A stretch of 5,525 bases of DNA from Pseudomonas sp. (lineage in GTDB: Bacteria > Pseudomonadota > Gammaproteobacteria > Pseudomonadales > Pseudomonadaceae): assembly GCA_003527165.1 (NCBI GenBank), contig DPSI01000350.1, forward strand, positions 357-5,881. Direction: 5' to 3'. Numbering within the stretch: position 1 is the stretch's first letter; each line of letters starts with the position of its first letter. A program made the translations under genes and the position numbers. The notes below the pieces were generated by a model. The model did no database searches, was not told where the DNA came from, and saw nothing but the letters and a program-made list of their open reading frames with translations. Shown here in pieces: positions 1 to 5,207 of the stretch.

Positions 1-118
1 GATGATCATTCTGCCGTTGATGATTTTCCATCAGATTCAGCTGATGGTCTGTGCGGTGCTTGCCCAGCGCTACGCACGCCGCGAAGAGACGCCGACGTCA
101 GAGGCCTCACTGCCCTGA
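1..118 (+). CDS. C-terminal end of a probable bile acid:sodium symporter-like membrane protein (partial)
   Basis: Only the last 38 codons are visible, read from base 2 to the TGA at 116-118; base 1 is the end of an earlier codon. The peptide opens with a hydrophobic stretch (MIILPLMIFHQIQLMVCAVL) and ends in a short polar tail with the basic run AQRYARR. A last membrane helix with a cytoplasmic basic tail is what one expects at the C-terminus of a transporter. From memory, the 'PLMIFHQIQLMVCAVLA' ending resembles the SBF-like (YfeH-type) bile acid:sodium symporter family, whose members are predicted sodium-coupled carriers of organic anions. The family call rests on this short tail alone, so another polytopic membrane protein remains possible. 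No terminator is visible in the 82 bases before prlC, so read-through into prlC cannot be excluded. Confidence 0.6.
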   Translation, partial: MIILPLMIFHQIQLMVCAVLAQRYARREETPTSEASLP

Positions 119-186
119 CGAGGAGCGTAGAAACCAGGCTGCGCGGTCGGGCATTTGTCTTTAACATGCACGGGTGATTATTTCTC

Positions 187-192
187 AAGGGG
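187..192 (+). promoter_or_regulatory. Ribosome binding site that sets the prlC start
   Basis: AAGGGG lies 8 bases before the GTG at 201. The alternative in-frame GTG at 174 would be 9 codons longer, has no comparable purine-rich site at the right distance, and would add residues that do not resemble the family's N-terminus. Confidence 0.75.
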
Positions 193-200
193 CAACTGCC

Positions 201-2249
201 GTGACCGATACCAATCCGCTGCTTCGGGATTTCGACCTGCCGCCCTATTCCGAGATTCGCCCGGAGCATGTCGAGCCGGCGGTGGACACCGTCCTCGGTG
301 ATAACCGCGTCGCTTTGCAGGAACTGCTCAGCCGTCCGGCTGAAAGCCTCGACTGGTCGACTCTGGTGGTCGGCCTGGATGAGATGAACGAGCGCCTCAG
401 CCGCGCCTGGGGCCCGGTCAGCCACCTCAACGCGGTGCGCAACAACGCCGAATTGCGCAGCGCCTACGAGGCCTGTTTGCCCAAGCTGTCCGCCTATGCC
501 ACCGAACTCGGGCAGAACGCCGATCTGTTCGCCGCCTACCAGGCGCTGTCGCTGAGCCCCGAGGCCGACGGCTTCGATGTGGCGCAGAAAACCATCATCG
601 AACACGCGCTGCGTGACTTCCGTCTGTCCGGCATCGACCTGCCGCCAGCCGAACAGCAGCGTTTCGGCGCGATCCGCATGAAGCTCGCCGAGTTGGGCAG
701 CACCTTCTCCAACCAGCTGCTCGATGCCACCCAGGCCTGGACCAAGCACATCACCGACGAAAGCCTGCTGGCCGGCATCACCGATTCGGCCAAGGCGCAG
801 ATGGCCGAAGCGGCCAACGCCAAGGAGCTTGACGGCTGGCTGATCAGCCTGGAATTTCCCAGCTACTACGCGGTGATGACCTACGCCGACAACCGTGCGT
901 TGCGCGAAGAGGTCTATGTCGCCTACGCCACGCGCGCGTCCGACCAGGGACCGAACGCCGGTCAGTTCGATAATGGCCCGGTGATGGAGCAGATCCTCGA
1001 CCTGCGCCAGGAACTGGCCAAACTGCTGGGCTTCGGCAATTACGCCGAGCTGTCGCTGGCGACCAAGATGGCCGAAAGCACCGATCAGGTGCTGGGCTTC
1101 CTGCGCGATCTCGCCAGGCGCAGCAAGCCGTTCGCCGAGCGTGACCTCAAGGAACTGCGCGCCTTCGCCGCTGAGCAGGGCGTCAGTGACTTGCAGAGCT
1201 GGGACGTCAACTACTTCGGCGAGAAGCTGCGCCAGCAACGCTACAGCCTGAATCAGGAAGAACTGCGCGCCTACTTCCCGATCGACAAAGTACTGTCCGG
1301 CCTGTTCGCCATCGTCAAGCGCTTGTACGGCATCGAAATCCACGAGCTGGAAGACTTCGACAGCTGGCACCCGGACGTGCGCCTGTTCGAGATCCGCGAG
1401 AAGGGCGAGCACGTCGGGCGCTTCTTGTTCGATCTCTATGCGCGGCCCAACAAGCGTGGCGGCGCCTGGATGGATGGCGCCCGCGACAAGCGCCGCACCT
1501 GCCTCGGCACGCTGCAGACGCCGGTGGCCAACCTGGTCTGCAACTTCACGCCGCCGGTGGGCGAGCGTCCGGCGCTGCTGACCCATGATGAAGTCACCAC
1601 GTTGTTTCATGAGTTCGGCCATGGCCTGCACCACCTGTTGACCCAGGTCGAGCATGCCGGGGCGTCGGGCATCAACGGCGTGGCCTGGGATGCGGTGGAG
1701 TTGCCGAGTCAGTTCATGGAGAACTGGTGTTGGGATCCGGAAGGCCTGGGGCTGATCTCCGGTCATTACCAGACCGGCGAACGCCTGCCACAGGACAAGC
1801 TGGACCAGATGCTGGCCGCGAAGAACTTCCAGTCCGGCCTGATGATGGTGCGTCAGCTGGAGTTCTCGCTGTTCGATTTCGAACTGCACGCCACCCACGG
1901 CGACGGCCGCAGCGTGCTTGAGGTGTTGGAAGGCATCCGCGACGAGGTCTCGGTGATGCGTCCGCCGGCCAGCAACCGCTTCCCCAACAGCTTCGCGCAC
2001 ATTTTCTCCGGTGGTTACGCCGCCGGTTACTACAGCTACAAGTGGGCCGAGGTGCTGTCCTCCGACGCTTTCTCGCGTTTCGAGGAGGAGGGCGTGTTCA
2101 ATCCCGAGACCGGCCGCGCCTTCCGCGACGCGATTCTGGCGCGCGGCGGTTCCCAGGAGCCGATGGTGCTGTTCGTCGATTTCCGAGGCCGCGAGCCGTC
2201 TACCGACGCGCTGCTGCGCCACCTCGGCCTGAGCGAGGACGTGGCATGA
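201..2249 (+). CDS. prlC: Oligopeptidase A (M3 family zinc metallopeptidase)
   Basis: This is a cytoplasmic endopeptidase that cleaves short peptides, including released signal peptides; E. coli OpdA/PrlC was found through suppressors of signal-sequence defects. With the GTG start at 201 the protein has 682 residues, matching the roughly 680 usual for the family, and begins MTDTNPLL like its relatives. An all-helical N-terminal half (about 1-220) precedes the M3 catalytic domain. The zinc site is HEFGH at residues 470-474 (ligands H470 and H474, catalytic base E471), with the third ligand E500 in the VELPSQ motif. H600 and tyrosines 606, 610 and 613 (SGGYAAGYYSY) align with the substrate-binding His and Tyr residues of thimet oligopeptidase. 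All key residues are present, so it should be active. The stop overlaps the next start (ATGA), which indicates translational coupling. I see no clear promoter in the short upstream gap. Confidence 0.96.
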   Translation: MTDTNPLLRDFDLPPYSEIRPEHVEPAVDTVLGDNRVALQELLSRPAESLDWSTLVVGLDEMNERLSRAWGPVSHLNAVRNNAELRSAYEACLPKLSAYATELGQNADLFAAYQALSLSPEADGFDVAQKTIIEHALRDFRLSGIDLPPAEQQRFGAIRMKLAELGSTFSNQLLDATQAWTKHITDESLLAGITDSAKAQMAEAANAKELDGWLISLEFPSYYAVMTYADNRALREEVYVAYATRASDQGPNAGQFDNGPVMEQILDLRQELAKLLGFGNYAELSLATKMAESTDQVLGFLRDLARRSKPFAERDLKELRAFAAEQGVSDLQSWDVNYFGEKLRQQRYSLNQEELRAYFPIDKVLSGLFAIVKRLYGIEIHELEDFDSWHPDVRLFEIREKGEHVGRFLFDLYARPNKRGGAWMDGARDKRRTCLGTLQTPVANLVCNFTPPVGERPALLTHDEVTTLFHEFGHGLHHLLTQVEHAGASGINGVAWDAVELPSQFMENWCWDPEGLGLISGHYQTGERLPQDKLDQMLAAKNFQSGLMMVRQLEFSLFDFELHATHGDGRSVLEVLEGIRDEVSVMRPPASNRFPNSFAHIFSGGYAAGYYSYKWAEVLSSDAFSRFEEEGVFNPETGRAFRDAILARGGSQEPMVLFVDFRGREPSTDALLRHLGLSEDVA

Positions 2250-2524
2250 GCGACAGCCCCAAGGTAACCCCCAAGCGCTTCATCGCCGGGGCCGTGTGCC
2301 CGGCGTGCAGCGCCGCCGACAGCATCAAGATGTGGGACGTCGACGGCGTTCCGCATCGCGAATGCGTCGAATGCGGCTACGCCGATACCCTCAACGCGCA
2401 GGGCCAATCGGTGCCCTCGGAGCTGGGCACGCGAGTCAACCAGGCCAAGCCGAAGGCGGCCGACCCGCAGGTGCAGGCGGTGCAGTTCTTCCCTAATCCG
2501 AAGCTGAAGAAAAAACCAGGCTGA
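2246..2524 (+). CDS. YheV-like zinc-ribbon protein (DUF2387 family)
   Basis: This 92-residue protein starts at the ATG that overlaps the prlC stop, with GAGGA (2235-2239) six bases upstream as ribosome binding site. It begins MSDSPKVTPKRFIAGAVCPAC and carries two CxxC pairs, C18/C21 and C40/C43 (CVECGYAD), spaced as in a four-cysteine zinc ribbon. The C-terminal third is polar and ends in a basic KLKKKPG tail. The RFIAGAVCP opening and the ribbon match YheV/DUF2387, a proteobacterial family annotated as putative metal-binding proteins with no established function. Position directly behind prlC, with overlapping codons, implies co-expression with the oligopeptidase. I recall a small gene in the same place between prlC and PA0069 in P. 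aeruginosa. Whether it acts with PrlC, binds nucleic acid or stores zinc cannot be told from the sequence. Confidence 0.85.
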   Translation: MSDSPKVTPKRFIAGAVCPACSAADSIKMWDVDGVPHRECVECGYADTLNAQGQSVPSELGTRVNQAKPKAADPQVQAVQFFPNPKLKKKPG

Positions 2525-2542
2525 TCGGCGGGAGGTTCGCCC

Positions 2543-3307
2543 ATGTGGCATCTCGCCTGTGGCGACCTCGCCGCCGACAGCGTCCGGCCGCTGCTGGGTG
2601 AGGGCGACGAAGTCCGTGTATTGCGCGACGACCTCGCCGTCGGGCCGCTTGCCGATATCGAATCCCCGCCCTGCGCGGAGCGTGTGGCGTTCTGGAAAGG
2701 CGTCTGGCCCGCTGCGTTGGTGCCGCATCCGGATTTCGCAGGGATTGCTACCGATGCCGAGTGGTTGGCTGGGCTGGCCAGCCAGTCGCGGCCGGTGACG
2801 GTCTGGCATGGCGACAGTGCGTCAGAGCAATTGATGCTGGCTCGCGTGGCGGCGGCACTGGAAGGCTCGGCGCTGCCGTTCCGTGAAGTCGTGTGCGGCA
2901 CCGGTGACAGCCGGGTCGGCACGCGGATGGCGGTGTCCATGCACACGCCGGATGCCTTGGCAGCGCTGTATCAGCCGCGCACCGTCGAGCCGGGGAGGAT
3001 TGCCGAACTCACCAGCCAATGGCGCGCTGCCGTGCAGGAGAATGCGGCAATACGGCGCTGGACGGATGGGCGTTTCGTGGGTGAAGACCCAACGCGCATC
3101 GATCATGAACTGAGCGCCGCCTGTACCTATGATGAGATGCCCCTGGCTCGCGCCATGGCTGAGGTGATGGGCCGCTGCGACGGGTTCTTCGCCACCGACA
3201 TGTTCCTCTACTGGCGCGCGCGCGAACTGGCGCAGCGCGGCGTTATCCAGCTGATCGGCGACCGCGGCGATGGCTACGCGACGGTGCAGGTGCGTCGCCT
3301 GACCTGA
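2543..3307 (+). CDS. DUF1835 and DUF3658 domain protein of unknown function
   Basis: This protein has 254 residues and an ATG start with a strong GGGAGG site (2530-2535) seven bases upstream. It begins only 18 bases after the yheV-like stop, so it is probably the last gene of the prlC operon. The N-terminal part (about 1-120) has the hallmarks of DUF1835: CGDLAADSVR at 6-15, LRDDLAVGPL at 27-36, and VTVWHGDSASEQLML at 85-99. The C-terminal part (about 175-250) fits DUF3658: a GRFVGEDPTRID entry, then FFATDMFLYWRARELAQRGVIQLIGD. These two domains commonly occur together in this order, but no biochemical activity is established that I know of. There is no signal peptide or membrane segment, so a cytoplasmic location is likely. 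The family call is firm; no function is offered. Confidence 0.85.
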   Translation: MWHLACGDLAADSVRPLLGEGDEVRVLRDDLAVGPLADIESPPCAERVAFWKGVWPAALVPHPDFAGIATDAEWLAGLASQSRPVTVWHGDSASEQLMLARVAAALEGSALPFREVVCGTGDSRVGTRMAVSMHTPDALAALYQPRTVEPGRIAELTSQWRAAVQENAAIRRWTDGRFVGEDPTRIDHELSAACTYDEMPLARAMAEVMGRCDGFFATDMFLYWRARELAQRGVIQLIGDRGDGYATVQVRRLT

Positions 3308-3321
3308 CACGGCGCCCCGTG
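3308..3321 (+). terminator. Small hairpin directly after the DUF1835 gene, weak terminator candidate
   Basis: CACGG (3308-3312) pairs with CCGTG (3317-3321) across a CGCC loop, immediately after the stop codon. The stem is GC-rich but only five base pairs and no T-run follows, so it may only protect the 3' end or do nothing. Confidence 0.25.
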
Positions 3322-3339
3322 ATCTTGAGGTGACGGTGA

Positions 3340-3423
3340 CGTAGGGCGGACGTCGTTTTGCATCCACCGATTGGTCGGGCAGCGGCTGTTGCGGTGGATC
3401 GTTGAAGCGCGGCCCATCCCACG
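3340..3423. repeat. Degenerate inverted-repeat (REP-like) intergenic element
   Basis: ATCCACCG (3362-3369) is exactly repeated in inverse as CGGTGGAT (3392-3399) with 22 bases between. Outside this pair lie CGTAGGG (3340-3346) on the left and CCCACG (3418-3423) on the right, which are roughly complementary. The GTAGGGCGGA...CATCCACC wording resembles the GTAGGGTGG-type repeats scattered between genes in several Pseudomonas genomes, but this is recalled, not searched. Only one copy lies in this window. It may fold as a cruciform or mRNA hairpin; it has no T-run. Confidence 0.4.
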
Positions 3424-3470
3424 GCGACGGGCGGGCTTGGTGGGGTTGGCGATGCGGCGCCTGGTTCTGG

Positions 3471-3490
3471 TACTGTATCTTTATACAGTT
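3471..3490. promoter_or_regulatory. LexA (SOS) box before the radical SAM gene
   Basis: TACTGTATCTTTATACAGTT matches the enterobacterial LexA consensus TACTGTATATATATACAGTA at 17 of 20 positions and has the essential CTGT-N8-ACAG core (3473-3488). The arms ACTGTAT and ATACAGT are perfect 7-bp inverted repeats around CTTT. It ends 13 bases before the ATG at 3504, so bound LexA would block the promoter or the very start of the transcript. P. aeruginosa LexA recognises the same CTGT-N8-ACAG core, and I recall PA0069, the orthologue of the following gene, as a member of its SOS regulon. Confidence 0.9.
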
Positions 3491-3493
3491 ATC

Positions 3494-3497
3494 GGAG
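3494..3497 (+). promoter_or_regulatory. Ribosome binding site that sets the radical SAM start
   Basis: GGAG sits six bases before the ATG at 3504. The longer reading from 3402 would run through the inverted-repeat element and the LexA box, and its 34 extra residues look like translated intergenic DNA (rich in Trp, Cys, Gly). Confidence 0.75.
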
Positions 3498-3503
3498 CTT
3501 CCC

Positions 3504-4568
3504 ATGGTCCCGCCGAAAAGCACGCCGCGCGGCCGCGGCACCGCGATCAATCCGGACAATCGTTTCGCCCCGACTCGCAGCGAGGCCTATGACGACGGTT
3601 GGGAGCAGGACGTACCACCAACCCGCGCCACCGAAGTGCGTATCGAGACGGCCAAAACCGTGCTCACCCGCAACCAGTCGCCGGATGTCGGTTTCGATCG
3701 TTCGGTCAATCCCTATCGCGGCTGCGAGCATGGCTGCATCTACTGCTTCGCCAGGCCCAGCCATGCCTACTGGGATCTGTCGCCGGGGATCGATTTCGAG
3801 ACCCGGCTAATCGCCAAGACCAACCTCGCCGAGCGCCTTGAGCAGGAGCTGAGTAAGCCCGGCTACGTGCCACAGCCCATCGCGCTGGGGGTCAACACCG
3901 ATGCCTATCAACCGCTGGAGCGCGAACAGCGGCTGACACGCCAGGCGCTGGAGATCCTGCTGCGCTTCAAGCACCCGGTGCACATCATCACCAAGGGCTC
4001 GCTGGTGCTGCGTGATCTCGATCTGCTGGTGCCGCTGGCTGAGCAGCGGCTGGTCAGCGTCTCGGTCAGCCTGACCACGCTGGACGACGAACTGAAGCGC
4101 ATCATGGAGCCGCGCGCGGCCTCGCCCTCGGCGCGGCTGCGGGTATTGCGTACCTTGAACGAGGCGGGCGTGCCGGTCAGCGTGATGTGTGCACCGATGA
4201 TTCCGATGATCAATGACATGGAGCTGGAACGCATGCTCGAAGCGGCGCGGGACGCGGGCGCACGTTCGGCCGGTTATGTCCTGCTGCGCCTGCCCCATGA
4301 AGTCGCAACGCTGTTCGATGAGTGGTTGCAGGAGCACTTCCCGCAGCGCGCAGCCCATGTCATGAGCCTGGTTCGGCAATCGCGCGGCGGCAAGGATTAC
4401 GACAGCCGCTTCGGCAGCCGCATGCGCGGCGAGGGGCAGTTCGCGCAACTGCTCGCCCAGCGCTTCCAGCTCGCCTGCAAGCGGTTGGGCTACAACCGCC
4501 GTGATCAGAACTACGGCCTGGATTGCAGCCGTTTCGCCGTGCCAGGCTCGCAGATGTCGTTGCTCTGA
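3504..4568 (+). CDS. PA0069-family radical SAM protein, SOS-regulated
   Basis: This 354-residue protein starts at the ATG behind the LexA box. It has the radical SAM cluster-binding motif C74-x3-C78-x2-C81 (CEHGCIYC), which holds a 4Fe-4S cluster that splits S-adenosylmethionine to make a 5'-deoxyadenosyl radical. The context YRGCEHGCIYCFARPSHAYW, the later ITKGSLVLRDLDLL stretch and the APMIPMIND segment (next to C229) place it in the COG1533 group, which also contains spore photoproduct lyase, a DNA-repair enzyme. The C-terminal region with DYDSRFGSRMRGEG is typical of the PA0069/Rv2578c-like branch. The substrate is unknown. The LexA box makes a role in DNA damage repair or tolerance plausible, but this is inference. 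It is transcribed alone or with the small membrane gene 168 bases downstream. Confidence 0.92.
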   Translation: MVPPKSTPRGRGTAINPDNRFAPTRSEAYDDGWEQDVPPTRATEVRIETAKTVLTRNQSPDVGFDRSVNPYRGCEHGCIYCFARPSHAYWDLSPGIDFETRLIAKTNLAERLEQELSKPGYVPQPIALGVNTDAYQPLEREQRLTRQALEILLRFKHPVHIITKGSLVLRDLDLLVPLAEQRLVSVSVSLTTLDDELKRIMEPRAASPSARLRVLRTLNEAGVPVSVMCAPMIPMINDMELERMLEAARDAGARSAGYVLLRLPHEVATLFDEWLQEHFPQRAAHVMSLVRQSRGGKDYDSRFGSRMRGEGQFAQLLAQRFQLACKRLGYNRRDQNYGLDCSRFAVPGSQMSLL

Positions 4569-4687
4569 CGACCTCGGCTGCACGCGCCGGCAGGCGGCGC
4601 ATCTCGCCGGTCTGGTCGAGGGGAACTAATCACAGCGGCGAGCCCCTCATTCTCTGGTAAGGGCGCGCTTTGAACGCCTCCCTTTTA

Positions 4688-4715
4688 GCAGCGCATCGGC
4701 GAACCGATGCGCTGC
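4688..4715 (+). other. Perfect 12-bp hairpin in front of the small membrane-protein gene
   Basis: GCAGCGCATCGG (4688-4699) and CCGATGCGCTGC (4704-4715) are perfectly complementary across a CGAA loop. The stem would be very stable in RNA. What follows (GGTTCGTTCT) is only moderately T-rich, and the other strand has no T-run after the stem, so a classical intrinsic terminator is doubtful. It ends 10 bases before the next gene's ribosome binding site, leaving no room for a promoter in between. It is therefore either a leaky terminator behind the radical SAM gene or a leader structure affecting translation or mRNA stability. Confidence 0.7.
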
Positions 4716-4725
4716 GGTTCGTTCT

Positions 4726-4730
4726 GGAGG
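4726..4730 (+). promoter_or_regulatory. Ribosome binding site supporting a TTG start
   Basis: GGAGG lies six bases before the TTG at 4737. It is the strongest Shine-Dalgarno match in this gap and favours TTG over the in-frame ATG at 4707, which lies inside the right arm of the hairpin. Confidence 0.7.
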
Positions 4731-4736
4731 ACTGGG

Positions 4737-5000
4737 TTGGACATTTATATCGATCTGCTGCAATGGCCGGCGATGGTGGTCACGGTCCTGGCGGCGTGGC
4801 TGATCGGCTCGCTGAGGCCAGGCCGTCGCACGGTGGGATTCTGGTGTTTTTTACTGAGTAACCTGCTCTGGGTGATCTGGGGCTGGCACGCCCAGGCCTG
4901 GGCATTGATCACGCTGCAGGTGTGTCTGGCATTGATGAATATTCGCGGTGTGAAGAAGAACGATCAGCCTCGAGCAGCGGAAGCGAACCCGAGTAGCTGA
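4737..5000 (+). CDS. Small three-helix membrane protein of unknown function
   Basis: With the TTG start at 4737 the protein has 87 residues and begins MDIYIDLLQWPAMVV. Three hydrophobic segments are visible: about 6-25, 33-48 (FWCFLLSNLLWVIWGW) and 53-69 (AWALITLQVCLALMNIRG). A GSLRPGRR turn lies between the first two, and a polar tail (KKNDQPRAAEANPSS) ends the protein. By the positive-inside rule, the RPGRR loop and the C-terminal KK would both be cytoplasmic, which is awkward for the third helix if all three cross the membrane; one may be re-entrant or not span fully. I do not recognise a named family. The size and three-helix layout recall half-transporters such as SemiSWEET or PnuC-like pieces, but no diagnostic motif supports that. 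It lies between the radical SAM gene and the coxB promoter, and is probably expressed by read-through past the hairpin. Confidence 0.72.
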   Translation: MDIYIDLLQWPAMVVTVLAAWLIGSLRPGRRTVGFWCFLLSNLLWVIWGWHAQAWALITLQVCLALMNIRGVKKNDQPRAAEANPSS

Positions 5001-5005
5001 GGAAA

Positions 5006-5033
5006 TTGCCAGTCCGGGATCGCTGTCTATACT
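5006..5033 (+). promoter_or_regulatory. Promoter of the cox operon, sigma-70/sigma-S type
   Basis: A -35 element TTGCCA (5006-5011, five of six consensus bases) and a -10 element TATACT (5028-5033, five of six) are separated by 16 bases. The -10 is preceded by C, giving CTATACT (5027-5033), the motif reported for RpoS-dependent promoters. The expected transcription start near 5040 leaves a leader of about 168 bases before coxB. GATCG (5018-5022) and CGATC (5035-5039) flank the -10 as a short inverted repeat and could be part of an operator. In P. aeruginosa the aa3 oxidase genes are known to be RpoS-dependent and starvation-induced, which agrees with this promoter. Confidence 0.65.
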
Positions 5034-5193
5034 CCGATCGTAAGCGTACCGATTGAATCCGACTGCGCGTGCAAAGCGAGGACTGGCAACCAGGAATTGG
5101 GGGGAGCCAGATCGGAGCGTGGTCAGGCCGTCGTAGCGAGCGTTTGCTCTGCTCTGCGGCCGGACAGGCGGTCGGCGGGATAACAAGAACCAT

Positions 5194-5200
5194 AAGGGGA
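5194..5200 (+). promoter_or_regulatory. Ribosome binding site of coxB
   Basis: AAGGGGA lies seven bases before the ATG at 5208, giving an unambiguous start for coxB. Confidence 0.75.
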
Positions 5201-5207
5201 ACCCGCA

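Noticed and set aside
174..200. An upstream in-frame GTG start for prlC
   Set aside because: The extra nine residues have no family counterpart, while the GTG at 201 has AAGGGG at the right distance and gives the usual N-terminus and length.
6..2222. A 738-codon open frame on the minus strand across nearly all of prlC
   Set aside because: It lies opposite a firmly identified M3 peptidase, its protein is repetitive in His, Gln, Val, Gly and Ala with no recognisable domain, and long antisense frames are common opposite GC-rich genes.
2036..2809. Minus-strand open frames over the end of prlC, the yheV-like gene and the DUF1835 gene (also 2377-2946)
   Set aside because: They run across three supported + strand genes and their boundaries, and their translations show low-complexity Arg/Ala/Gly composition without motifs.
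3402..3503. A longer start for the radical SAM protein
   Set aside because: It would translate the repeat element and the LexA box; the ATG at 3504 has its own ribosome site and yields a family-like N-terminus.
3807..4583. A 258-codon minus-strand open frame opposite the radical SAM gene
   Set aside because: It is a shadow of a strong coding gene, with His/Gln-rich sequence and no domain.
4584..4600. GCGCCG/CGGCGC hairpin 16 bases after the radical SAM stop as an intrinsic terminator
   Set aside because: The stem is only six base pairs and no T-run follows; such GC palindromes occur by chance in DNA of this composition.
4618..4648. GAGGGG/CCCCTC pairing as a regulatory stem
   Set aside because: Six base pairs around a 19-base loop with no supporting context is within chance.
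4707..4736. ATG at 4707 as the start of the small membrane protein
   Set aside because: It lies inside the perfect hairpin and lacks a ribosome site; the TTG at 4737 follows GGAGG directly.
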